DNA from: an uncultured Halioglobus sp. | GTDB taxonomy: Bacteria > Pseudomonadota > Gammaproteobacteria > Pseudomonadales > Halieaceae | Assembly: GCA_905480565.1 (NCBI GenBank) | Contig: CAJQQW010000289.1 | Coordinates: forward strand, 1-15,501 | Length of the DNA stretch: 15,501 nt | Direction: 5' to 3' | Shown: piece by piece, positions 1-7,225 of the stretch | How positions within the stretch are numbered: the first letter of the stretch is position 1 | Layout of the letters: every line of letters begins with the position of its first letter | Program-made: the position numbers and the translations under genes | Notes under the pieces: generated by a model | Told to the model about the DNA's origin: nothing | Seen by the model: the letters and a program-made list of their open reading frames with translations, nothing else | The model's database searches: none

Positions 1-1115
1 GAGAGCAAGCCTTTCAGGAAGCCAAAGCCTGGTAGAAGAAAAAGGCCGACGCCGGCTATGCCCGCCTCACGTGGCCCAAGGACTACGGCGGCGCCGGCCT
101 GACGCCGCTGCACGAGGTAGTCTGGACCCAGGAGGTAGAGCATTTTAAAACGCGCGATGCGCACTTCGTCATTGGCATAGGTAACTGTGGCCCTGCGATC
201 CTGCATTTCGCGGAGGAACAACAAAGACGCGAACTACTGCCGCGTATGGCCAGCGCCGAAGATGTCTGGTGCCAGCTGTTTAGCGAACCCAGCGCTGGTT
301 CGGACGTGGCAGGATTGCGTACCCGTGCCGACAAGAATGGTGATGATTGGACGCTAAATGGCCAGAAGATCTGGACCTCGGGCGCGCAATACTCGGACTA
401 CGGTGTAGTGCTCACCCGCACCGATCCAACGGTCTCCAAGTACCGCGGTCTCACGCTCTTTATGATCGATATGCGCCAACCGGGCGTAGAGGTGCGCCCG
501 ATCAAACAAATGGATGGTGGGCAGCACTTCAACGAGGTATTTTTCCACGATGCCGTTGTGCCGGACAGCTACCGGCTCGGTGACGTGGGCGGCGGCTGGA
601 CAGGCGCCCTCACCATACTGATGAGTGAAAGACTCGCCATCAGTGGCGTACAGCCGACCGGTTTCCCCCAGTTTCTGGATCTCGTAAAGTCACTGGAACT
701 GGATGGGCAGCCGATTGCGAATGATCCCATCGTGCGCGATCGCCTGGCCAGCTGGTACAGTCAATACGCCGGTCTACAAGCGCTTTACAAGCGCATGCTA
801 ACCGCGGTGGCAAAGGGCGGTATCGCCGGTGCCGAAGCCTCCATGGGAAAACTGGTCGGCGCGGTAATGAATCAGGAGATCGCCAACTTCACCTGCCAGT
901 TATTCGGGCCAGCGGGCATCATACTGGACCCGGAAATCAGTCCCGAACGGGCGCACTTCGAGGAGCAGGTCCTGTTTTCTCCTGGCGTACGTCTGGCCGG
1001 CGGCACTGACGAAGTCATGCGCAATATTTTGGCAGAGCAGGTGCTGGGCTTGCCGCAGGAACCACGGGCAGACAAGGGAATCGCATTCCAGGATATTCCA
1101 ACCGGGCCGGGCTAG
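1..1115 (+). pseudogene. Acyl-CoA dehydrogenase family gene, 5' end outside window, interrupted by an in-frame TAG
   Basis: The reading frame starting at base 3 encodes a flavin-dependent acyl-CoA dehydrogenase, which oxidises acyl-CoA thioesters to 2-enoyl-CoA. It runs from the window edge to a TAG at 1113-1115. Visible family marks are TWPKDYGG near 74-99, the FAD/substrate segment FSEPSAGSDVAG from about 279, LNGQKIWTSG from about 354, and the C-terminal GGTDEVMRNILAEQVLGLP from about 999. One TAG at 33-35 interrupts the frame between AKAW and KKKADAG. Homology-type sequence continues on both sides in the same frame, so a single substitution fits best, for example CAG (Gln) to TAG. The first ATG after the stop (246) lies deep inside the N-terminal domain and would give only 289 residues, so it is unlikely to restore function. 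The gene is therefore inactive, or the base is a sequencing error. Which acyl-CoA it used cannot be told. Confidence 0.85.
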
Positions 1116-1151
1116 ATAACAACAGCGCGCGCCCAGTTTCTTAACGGTGGC

Positions 1152-1187
1152 CTGCAGGCTCTGTGAACTTCACAGCGAGCCCTGCAG
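1152..1187. terminator. Hairpin between convergent genes, likely bidirectional terminator
   Basis: CTGCAG at 1152-1157 pairs with CTGCAG at 1182-1187. The stem continues through GGCTC against GAGCC with a bulged C, then TGTGA against TCACA around a 3-base loop. It lies 36 bases after the dehydrogenase stop and 18 bases after the transporter stop on the other strand, where a shared terminator is expected. Neither side has a run of T, so it is not a textbook intrinsic terminator. It may instead act as an mRNA 3'-end stabiliser. Confidence 0.55.
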
Positions 1188-1205
1188 CGCGGTCGTCGAG
1201 CGGTG

Positions 1206-2552
1206 TCAGCCCATCAGCCCCATATACAACACAACCAGAATGGCCGGCGGTACCGCATAGCGCAGCAGGTTGTACCACAGGGTATACCCGGCAGAGCTCA
1301 TGGGTGACAATTCATCTCGCGATTGATCTTTTGACATGGCCCAGCCCACAAAAACAGCAATGAGCAAACCGCCAATGGGCAGCAACAACTTCTCATACAC
1401 ATGTTCGAGAATACCATTGAAGTTCATTCCCAACACGGTGACATCACTCATCACGTTATACGACATCAGGCTCAGGAGACAGCAAGTCGCGAGGGCTCCC
1501 GTGACGAACAGAGCGCTCTTGTGACGGGTCACACCGTAGCGCTCCTCTACCCAGGTATTTACTGACTCCACCAGACCCACCATGGACGTAATCCCCGCCA
1601 CAGAAAGCATAAGAAAAAACAATACACCAAACAGGTGGCCTGCCGGCATCTGAGCAAAGGCAACAGGCAGAGTCTTAAAAATCAGCCCGGTGCCCGCTGC
1701 GGGGTCAAGACCATTGTTGAACACGGCGGGAAAAATCACCAGCCCGGCCAACAGGGCAATAGCCGTATCCGCTGCAACGATAATCAGGGCGGAGCGGCCA
1801 ATTGAAATGGAGCGTGGCAGGTAGGAGCCGTAGGTCATCATACCCCCCATAGCGACACCGATTGAAAAGAACGCCTGCGTGATGGCTGCCAGAACTGTGC
1901 CCGCATTCACCTTGCTAAAATCCGGGGTAAGCAGCCAAACCAGCGCTTCTTCCATGCCGCCTGCAAACACGTTGTAGCAGGCAAGGCCAACAAGAAGAAG
2001 TATCATCGTTGGCATCATCACCACCACAGCGCGCTCGATGCCCTTGCGTACACCCGAATAAATAATGAGCCCGGTGATACCCAGACCCACCAGTGTCCAA
2101 AACAGCATGCCTGCCGTACTCGCCAACACGGCGTCGAATTCGACGGCAGCGGATTCAGCAGTCACACCGGCAAAACCAGTCGTGAGTGCCTTGTATAAAT
2201 ACCACAGCACCCATCCCACGATGCCCGCATAAATGATTTCAATCACAAATGCGGCTATCAGGCCCATGCTGCCCACACTGCGCCAGTGATTGGAGCGTCC
2301 ACTTTCGCCAGCCACACGCGCCATAGACGTAGAGGGACAACCCTGCCCGCGCCTTCCGATCAGTAATTCTGACATCAAAATAGGCATGCCGATGCCAAAC
2401 GCGCACAGCAGGTAGATCAGGATAAAAGCCGAACCACCGTTTTCGCCGGCGACGTAGGGAAAACGCCAAATATTGCCAAGGCCTACCGCGAATCCGACCG
2501 TAGCCATGAGGAAGGCGAAGCGAGAAGACCAGTGCGCGCCAGCGGCTGCCAT
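1206..2552 (-). CDS. Neurotransmitter:sodium symporter (NSS/SNF) family transporter, probably amino acid uptake
   Basis: This 448-residue inner-membrane protein belongs to the LeuT/NSS family, which couples Na+ entry to uptake of amino acids or related amines. The N-terminus carries the family hallmark: GFAVGLGNIWRFPY at residues 20-33, followed by ENGGSAF (37-43), which in the family forms the unwound substrate- and Na+-binding part of TM1. The segment FFSIGVAMGGMMTYGSYLPR (228-247) matches the unwound TM6 region. I count about 11 hydrophobic segments, the last near 428-446. This fits the shorter bacterial NSS proteins, which lack TM12 of LeuT. The ATG start is preceded by GGGAGAG (2557-2563) at a good distance. 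The gene lies 57 bases downstream of the Xaa-Pro aminopeptidase on the same strand and may be co-transcribed with it; import of amino acids alongside peptide breakdown would make sense but is inference. The substrate cannot be read from the sequence. Confidence 0.93.
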   Translation of the reverse strand: MAAAGAHWSSRFAFLMATVGFAVGLGNIWRFPYVAGENGGSAFILIYLLCAFGIGMPILMSELLIGRRGQGCPSTSMARVAGESGRSNHWRSVGSMGLIAAFVIEIIYAGIVGWVLWYLYKALTTGFAGVTAESAAVEFDAVLASTAGMLFWTLVGLGITGLIIYSGVRKGIERAVVVMMPTMILLLVGLACYNVFAGGMEEALVWLLTPDFSKVNAGTVLAAITQAFFSIGVAMGGMMTYGSYLPRSISIGRSALIIVAADTAIALLAGLVIFPAVFNNGLDPAAGTGLIFKTLPVAFAQMPAGHLFGVLFFLMLSVAGITSMVGLVESVNTWVEERYGVTRHKSALFVTGALATCCLLSLMSYNVMSDVTVLGMNFNGILEHVYEKLLLPIGGLLIAVFVGWAMSKDQSRDELSPMSSAGYTLWYNLLRYAVPPAILVVLYMGLMG

Positions 2553-2609
2553 GTAACTCTCCCGTTATTGCTGTTGTTTAAGCCAGTCTACCGAAATTCA
2601 CAAGCGGCT

Positions 2610-4397
2610 TCAGGTTTCCAAAGGCTGTGTCGCCTGCAATAACCAATCTCGCTCCGACCCGGCCAGCAGCGGCCCTATCTCATCCATCACTCGCTGGTGA
2701 TAGTCATTGAGCCAAGCGATCTCGGTATCATCTAGAAGGTCAATAACCAGTAAACGGGTATCGAAAGGAACCAGGCTCAGAGTGTCAAACTCCAGCATGC
2801 CCCCGTCACCCGCAGCGCTGTCTGACTCACGCACGATCTGCAGGTTTTCACAGCGCATGCCGAAGGCACCGTCACGGTAATAGCCTGGCTCATTGCTCAC
2901 GATCATACCCGGCAGCAGGGGCACAGTGCTCACAGCCTTGGATATTCGTTGAGGGCCTTCATGCACACTGAGAAATACACCCACCCCGTGCCCCGTGCCG
3001 TGGTCGTAATCAAGTCCTTCACGCCACAAGAATTGACGCGCAAACGCATCCAGTTGTGTACCCGTTGTTCCCCGCGGGAAGCGGACACGGGCTAACGCGA
3101 TATGACCTTTCAACACCAGAGTAAACAAACGGCAGATTTCCGCATCGGGCTTACCGATGGCCACGGTGCGAGTAATATCCGTTGTACCGTCGAGATACTG
3201 CCCTCCGCTATCCACCAGGTAGACGCTGTCAATGGGCAGGGCGGCTGGTTTTCCATTGAGGTGGTTGTAATGGCACATGGCGGCATTCGCACCGGCTGCA
3301 GATATCGTGTCAAAAGAACAGGCGTGAAATCTCTCGCCCTGCGCTCGTTCGCGGTAAAGTCGCTCGGCAAGCGTCGCCTCATCGTGCAGGCGCCCCGCCG
3401 CGACTTCAGCATCCAGCCACGCGAGAAAGCGAATCTCTGCGACGGCATCGCGCCGATGCGCTCTGCGACTACCCTCACTCTCTACCGCGTTTTTACTGGC
3501 CTTTGGTAATTGCACCGGATCGGCTCCGTCGACCAGTATCGCCCCGGCATTTTCCAGAGAAAACTGCACCCAGGCACTGGCAGCACCGGCGTCTGCCAAC
3601 ACACGCAGACCAGAGTATGCAGCAAACACCTCGACAACGTCTTCCTCCGGCACCACCCGGACACCCTCCCCCGCATGCTCAAGGAAACCAGCCGGCAAGC
3701 GCCGGGCGTCAACAAGCAGAGTGACAGACCCGTCCGCGGCCAGCATCGCCAGGGACTGCACCACAGGGAGTTGGGGCATATCCATACCGCGGATATTGAG
3801 TAACCAACTAATTGAATCCGGCGCAAACAAAAGTGCGGCATCGCAACCGCGCTTTACGAGCATGCGTGCAATGCGCTGACGCTTCGACAGGCTGGACTCA
3901 CCGGTCAGGCTATCCCCCAGCAAAAGTGCCGGTTGTGCCACCACAGCAGGACGGTCTGCCCAGCAGCGATCAACCGGGTTGTCTGTGTCCGCGACCAATT
4001 CCACCTCCGCCTGCCCAAGCGTTTTCTGCGCAGCCCTGAACCAACGCAGGCTATGCAGGCGTGGATCGCAGGCAACACGGCTCTCAGCCGGAAGCACCGA
4101 TGCCAACCAATCAGCCAGGGGCTCGTCCAGCAGGTGATGATACTCAAACAGGTCCGGCGGGACCTCAGAACTCACTTGCACTGTGTAACGCCCATCGACA
4201 AAAATAGCCGCAGTGTCTCGCAACACAACCGCGAGTCCCGCCGAACCGGTAAAGCCGCTGAGCCAGCGCAGGCGTTCATTGCGTTCAGGAATATACTCGC
4301 CAAGATATTCATCGGAGCGGGGCACCAGACAGGCGTCGTAGCCGCACTGCGCCAGCAGTCCCCGAACGGCATCGAGGCGATCAGCAATAAGCATCAT
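2610..4397 (-). CDS. Xaa-Pro aminopeptidase, M24B family (long form)
   Basis: This 595-residue cytoplasmic-type metallopeptidase removes the N-terminal residue from peptides whose second residue is proline. The N-terminal creatinase-like domain begins with LVPRSDEYLGEYIPERNERL (24-43) and SGFTGSAGLAVV (47-58). A second related domain follows from about 160. The C-terminal pita-bread catalytic domain begins near 315. All five dinuclear metal ligands of the family are visible: D396 and D407 (VDSGG...GTTDITRT), H470 (HGTGHGVG), E503 (SNEPGYY) and E517 (CENLQI). H479 in SVHEGP fits the conserved active-site histidine. The length matches the roughly 600-residue three-domain subgroup that resembles eukaryotic cytosolic XPNPEP1, and is longer than E. 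coli PepP (441). The start is one of two adjacent ATGs, with GAGG six bases upstream. No signal peptide is seen. The gene lies 75 bases after rubredoxin and 57 bases before the NSS transporter. Confidence 0.95.
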   Translation of the reverse strand: MMLIADRLDAVRGLLAQCGYDACLVPRSDEYLGEYIPERNERLRWLSGFTGSAGLAVVLRDTAAIFVDGRYTVQVSSEVPPDLFEYHHLLDEPLADWLASVLPAESRVACDPRLHSLRWFRAAQKTLGQAEVELVADTDNPVDRCWADRPAVVAQPALLLGDSLTGESSLSKRQRIARMLVKRGCDAALLFAPDSISWLLNIRGMDMPQLPVVQSLAMLAADGSVTLLVDARRLPAGFLEHAGEGVRVVPEEDVVEVFAAYSGLRVLADAGAASAWVQFSLENAGAILVDGADPVQLPKASKNAVESEGSRRAHRRDAVAEIRFLAWLDAEVAAGRLHDEATLAERLYRERAQGERFHACSFDTISAAGANAAMCHYNHLNGKPAALPIDSVYLVDSGGQYLDGTTDITRTVAIGKPDAEICRLFTLVLKGHIALARVRFPRGTTGTQLDAFARQFLWREGLDYDHGTGHGVGVFLSVHEGPQRISKAVSTVPLLPGMIVSNEPGYYRDGAFGMRCENLQIVRESDSAAGDGGMLEFDTLSLVPFDTRLLVIDLLDDTEIAWLNDYHQRVMDEIGPLLAGSERDWLLQATQPLET

Positions 4398-4430
4398 CGC
4401 GAGCCTCGAGATTGAGTGAAAGAGCGGTTA

Positions 4431-4466
4431 GTCGCGGGGTGCGACAGCCGAGTGCCGCGCAGGCAC
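4431..4466 (-). other. Tandem short hairpins between rubredoxin and aminopeptidase genes
   Basis: Two perfect 5-bp inverted repeats with 5-base loops sit 5 to 6 bases apart. GTGCC/GGCAC spans 4452-4466, starting 6 bases after the rubredoxin stop, and GTCGC/GCGAC spans 4431-4445. On the minus strand the pair is followed by a T-rich stretch (CTCTTTC), which is not a proper U-tract. They could partly terminate the rubredoxin transcript, protect its 3' end, or separate expression of the two genes. Role inferred from position only. Confidence 0.4.
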
Positions 4467-4472
4467 GAAGGC

Positions 4473-4652
4473 CTATCCCTCGTAGAGATCAAAATCGTCT
4501 TTGGAAATACCACAATCCGGACATTCCCAGTCCTCAGGTATATCCTCCCATTTTGTCCCGGCAGCAATACCATCGTCAGGCAGCCCCTCGGCTTCATCAT
4601 AGATAAAGCCGCAAATCACACATTCATACTTCTTGAAATCAGAATCACTCAT
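4473..4652 (-). CDS. rubA: Rubredoxin
   Basis: This is a 59-residue one-iron electron carrier. Four cysteines in two CxxC motifs coordinate the iron: C11-V-I-C14-G near the N-terminus and C44-P-D-C47-G near the C-terminus. The segments [14 protein letters not shown] and [17 protein letters not shown], and the final KDDFDLYE, are typical of RubA-type rubredoxins of proteobacteria, which are usually 52-55 residues. In such organisms rubredoxin passes electrons from a reductase to partners such as alkane hydroxylases or oxidative-stress enzymes; no partner is encoded here. The ATG at 4652 is preceded by GAGAG eight bases upstream, and the frame ends in TAG. The gene stands between gspN (98 bases upstream) and the aminopeptidase (75 bases downstream). 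Hairpins flank it and a possible promoter lies just upstream, so it is probably its own transcription unit rather than part of the secretion operon. Confidence 0.96.
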   Translation of the reverse strand: MSDSDFKKYECVICGFIYDEAEGLPDDGIAAGTKWEDIPEDWECPDCGISKDDFDLYEG

Positions 4653-4687
4653 TTAACGATCTCTCATCTGCTTGATTTATCCGCCGG

Positions 4688-4693
4688 ATTATA
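4688..4693 (-). promoter_or_regulatory. Candidate -10 element for the rubredoxin gene
   Basis: The minus strand reads a perfect TATAAT here, 35 bases before the rubredoxin ATG. This would give a leader of about 28 bases. No good -35 hexamer lies 16-18 bases further upstream (the best is CCGTCC), and there is no TG extension. A weak or activator-dependent promoter is plausible; a chance match cannot be excluded. Confidence 0.4.
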
Positions 4694-4713
4694 CGGCACA
4701 GCCGACACCGGGA

Positions 4714-4748
4714 CGGTTCTGTTAGTCAGCGGAACTATACCAGAGCCG
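4714..4748 (-). terminator. Hairpin directly after gspN, possible end of the gsp operon
   Basis: Starting two bases after the gspN stop codon, an 8-bp outer stem (4714-4721 with 4741-4748) encloses a 4-bp inner stem (TAGT 4723-4726 with ACTA 4734-4737). Read on the minus strand, the outer stem has one C-A mismatch; on the plus strand that position is a G-U pair. No U-tract follows. Its position at the operon end suggests termination or 3'-end protection. Confidence 0.45.
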
Positions 4749-4750
4749 GT

Positions 4751-5500
4751 CTAAAAATTGCCGTCAACGCTAATCCGGTATTTCTCACCTTCCGGGGTAG
4801 CGATCAATCCCAGCATTTCCTGCATCTGCGGTTCCAATTCATCTTCACTGCGCATCAGGATATTTAACGAGTAGCGCCTGTCATCCAGCATCAGTCCCCC
4901 GCTGGCCTCAAGCGTTCCTGTAAGGGTAACAATTTCACCGCGCAGGGGTTCACCATCGAGTTGCTGTAAATCCAGTGCATAGCTACCCAGAGGCACGAGG
5001 CCACGCGGTGATTGCCAGGCGCCATCCTGCCAGACTAGTCTGCCCTGGGCACTGGCAGGCAAACCGTTGCTTAACGTGAGTTCTGAGAGCTGCAGTTTAA
5101 AGAGCCCATCGAGCGCAACGGGGGCGAAATGGCGCAACACACCGGCGGCCATCTGCCCTTCGAAATCGTAAATCTCCAGATCGCTTTTCCCCCTGAGCAA
5201 CAGATCGCCGGAAAATATTTGGTTGCCCCAGTCGCTGCGCACATTGATACGCGGCGCAAATAACAGCAGGGAGAAAGGCTCAAGGCTCCAACTAACAGAA
5301 CCAAGATGCCAATAGCCCTGAGGTAGTCGCAAGCGCACCGCCGATGCATGACCATCCCAGATCGTGCCACTCAATCCACTCATCATCAGCTGATCGACAG
5401 GCACCACATAGTTCAAAAGGCGCGCGGGAACAGACACCAGCAGCAGTAACAATAGAAGGAGAGACAGACTGGCTGCCCAGAGAAAAAGAGGCATTTTCAT
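4751..5500 (-). CDS. gspN: Type II secretion system protein N
   Basis: This 249-residue bitopic inner-membrane protein is the last gene of the secretion operon. The N-terminus has a very hydrophobic leucine run (about residues 5-23) that acts as signal anchor. It is followed by the GspN-type start of the periplasmic region, with the pattern LSGTIWDGHAS (44-54), and later LEPFSLLLFAPRINV and FEGQMAAGV. Length and hydrophobic anchor match the family, which is about 250 residues. GspN is an accessory component that is absent from many T2SS, and its exact role is not settled. Only one base separates its ATG from the gspM stop, with GGGG four bases upstream, so it is translated with gspM. It ends in TAG just before a hairpin. 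The call rests on both sequence and its position after gspM. Confidence 0.9.
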   Translation of the reverse strand: MKMPLFLWAASLSLLLLLLLLVSVPARLLNYVVPVDQLMMSGLSGTIWDGHASAVRLRLPQGYWHLGSVSWSLEPFSLLLFAPRINVRSDWGNQIFSGDLLLRGKSDLEIYDFEGQMAAGVLRHFAPVALDGLFKLQLSELTLSNGLPASAQGRLVWQDGAWQSPRGLVPLGSYALDLQQLDGEPLRGEIVTLTGTLEASGGLMLDDRRYSLNILMRSEDELEPQMQEMLGLIATPEGEKYRISVDGNF

Positions 5501-5501
5501 A

Positions 5502-5975
5502 CTACCCCGCCTCGGCTATCTTGACGGTGATATTGACCAAACCCGATGTTCCGGCCTGGGTGAGGGAAAGCTCCCGCACCAATAGCCCCTTGCCGTTTTC
5601 CATCTCATGCAGCCACTGCATCATCGCACCGAAATCCGCATTCTCAAGACGCACCTGAATTTCTCCCTGCCGGTTCGGTTGCATGCGAATCACCGGCAGT
5701 TTGAACCGAGTGGTCGATTCATTGATAACAGACGTGAGGTTACGCCGCGTGCCCGACTGGGTCCCGCTCTTGCGCAACTGCAAAATTTGCGACACCATCG
5801 CATCCACACGGACACGGGATTCCGCGACCGCCTCGTTCTGAACAATCAGTGCCTCCCGTCGACTATCCAGAGGCACCCATAACAGAATATACAGCAGGTA
5901 AACCAGCACAGCGCTTGCCAGCACCAACAGGCTCAGTTGCTCTCTTTGCGCTAGCTGTGAGAACCACTGTTTCAT
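5502..5975 (-). CDS. gspM: Type II secretion system protein M, inner-membrane platform
   Basis: This protein has 157 residues. A short cytoplasmic N-terminus (MKQWFSQLAQREQ) is followed by a single membrane segment at about 15-34 and a periplasmic part that is coiled-coil-like at first (about 40-70), then a ferredoxin-like C-terminal domain. This is the usual GspM plan; the family partner is GspL, with which it forms part of the inner-membrane platform. The ATG at 5975 was chosen over an in-frame GTG at 5981. AAGGGG lies five bases before the ATG, while for the GTG it would abut the start. With the ATG, the gap to the gspL stop is two bases. Length is normal. The stop (TAG) is one base from gspN. 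Confidence 0.92.
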   Translation of the reverse strand: MKQWFSQLAQREQLSLLVLASAVLVYLLYILLWVPLDSRREALIVQNEAVAESRVRVDAMVSQILQLRKSGTQSGTRRNLTSVINESTTRFKLPVIRMQPNRQGEIQVRLENADFGAMMQWLHEMENGKGLLVRELSLTQAGTSGLVNITVKIAEAG

Positions 5976-5977
5976 AG

Positions 5978-7174
5978 TCACCCCTTGACTCGCAAACGGG
6001 CACTGACCTCGTTACCACGTGTATTACTACTCTCCATTACCGCCTCAAGGCCAGCATCGTTGATACGACTGCGCAGATTTTCCACGGCGTCAAAATTTCG
6101 CGCTCCTATGTTGAGACGCATCTCGTCACTCTTGTCGTTGTAGTTAATGCTCGTAATCGTTGTGCCGGGCACAGCATTTACCGCCGCACCCACCGTATCC
6201 AACAGCCGCACAAATCCACTGCCTTCACCTGACCCGCCCATGGAATCGAGCTGGCGACGCAGCTGCTTCTCCACGTCGACCACGGCTCCCCGAGGAAAGG
6301 CGCTGCGATAGCTCATCTCCATGGCAGTGCGCATGGCGAGATTTTGTTGTGAGAGGCCGCGATACTCCGCATAGGTCGCCGAGACTTGTAGGGTAAAAGC
6401 CGCGACAAAAGCCATCGCTACCAGGCGCCACTGCCGCCACCATAGCCCCAGTGGCAGGCGGGGCGCGTACTGCCCCTGTAAAAGATTGAGTTTGGGTTCC
6501 ACAGACTCGCTGAGCATCAGGGCGGCACAAAGACCTCCCTGCCGCCACTGCACCTTGTCTCTGAATTCAACAGGCACCAGGGCGATATCCGCATCCTGGT
6601 CAGTCCCGTAGACCACGATAGCCTCGGGGTGATCGGAATCACGCAGGACACCCTGCAATACGGGATCAACCATGGACCGCTCCAGTGTAAAACCATCGCA
6701 CAGTCCAGTACGCACAATCACGTTGGCATCCTCCACCGCTAGACACCATTCGCCCGTCTGCCATGGCAGCAAGAGAGGCTCGGGCAACCACGCGGCCATG
6801 TCCGGCAGCGACTCGATAATCACCTGCCAAGCGGCCATTTTCTCGTGCGCAACAATAGCAACGCCGTAATCTGTGTCACTTAGCGGGCAATAAGCAAAAT
6901 GCAGGTCTTCCACGTCAGTAGCGACCTGCTCTTCAAGAGAAAACGGCAGTGACCTGCTGAGGTGCTTTTTTTCCTCCGGAGCGACCGGCACCGTCAACAG
7001 GCGGGCGTCCTCTCCCGGCACCGCGAAGCAGGCGCGAATACGACGCTGTGAAAGGGCCGCTGCCAGTTGCTCAAGCACCTTCTCATTATCCAGCCAGCGT
7101 GGCTCTGTCGCGGCACCGGGGGGGTACCATGCCAGGCGGTCGCCGACCAGTCGTACTACAGTCGTGTCTCGCAA
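5978..7174 (-). CDS. gspL: Type II secretion system protein L, inner-membrane platform
   Basis: This 398-residue protein links the cytoplasmic ATPase GspE to the membrane. The first about 245 residues form the actin-like cytoplasmic domain, including LPFSLEEQVATDVEDLHFAY (76-95). The conserved NLLQG-Q-Y motif is at 230-236, just before the single membrane segment (about 251-268). A periplasmic ferredoxin-like domain completes the protein. The start codon is TTG. The frame is closed upstream by the gspK stop in the same frame, and TTG is the only usual start codon in between; GGGGA lies 11 bases upstream, a loose fit. The conserved VVRLVGDRLAWYPPG begins at residue 6, so no large part is missing. 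The gspK-gspL gap of 51 bases is longer than most in this operon. Translation of gspM probably couples to the end of gspL. Confidence 0.93.
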   Translation of the reverse strand: MRDTTVVRLVGDRLAWYPPGAATEPRWLDNEKVLEQLAAALSQRRIRACFAVPGEDARLLTVPVAPEEKKHLSRSLPFSLEEQVATDVEDLHFAYCPLSDTDYGVAIVAHEKMAAWQVIIESLPDMAAWLPEPLLLPWQTGEWCLAVEDANVIVRTGLCDGFTLERSMVDPVLQGVLRDSDHPEAIVVYGTDQDADIALVPVEFRDKVQWRQGGLCAALMLSESVEPKLNLLQGQYAPRLPLGLWWRQWRLVAMAFVAAFTLQVSATYAEYRGLSQQNLAMRTAMEMSYRSAFPRGAVVDVEKQLRRQLDSMGGSGEGSGFVRLLDTVGAAVNAVPGTTITSINYNDKSDEMRLNIGARNFDAVENLRSRINDAGLEAVMESSNTRGNEVSARLRVKG

Positions 7175-7225
7175 AACGTTGCTGTTCCCCGGATATGTCT
7201 CATTCGGCCGATGTAAGACAATTAT

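Noticed and set aside
33..35. UAG read as an amino acid (genetic code change)
   Set aside because: At least five genes in the window use TAG as their normal stop codon, and the stretches after them do not extend the proteins.
246..1115. ATG at 246 as the true start of the acyl-CoA dehydrogenase
   Set aside because: The same frame encodes conserved N-terminal domain sequence from base 36 to 245, so a protein starting at 246 would lack much of the fold.
2575..2603. Promoter for the NSS transporter gene (TTGTGA, 17 bases, TAAACA on the minus strand)
   Set aside because: Only 4 of 6 and 3 of 6 bases match the consensus, which is within chance.
3933..4415. Plus-strand open frame of 160 codons opposite the aminopeptidase
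   Set aside because: It is a shadow of a GC-rich gene whose own frame carries all expected metal ligands.
4416..4754. Plus-strand open frame of 112 codons over the rubredoxin gene
   Set aside because: The minus strand encodes a complete rubredoxin with both CxxC motifs; the plus frame has no recognisable features.
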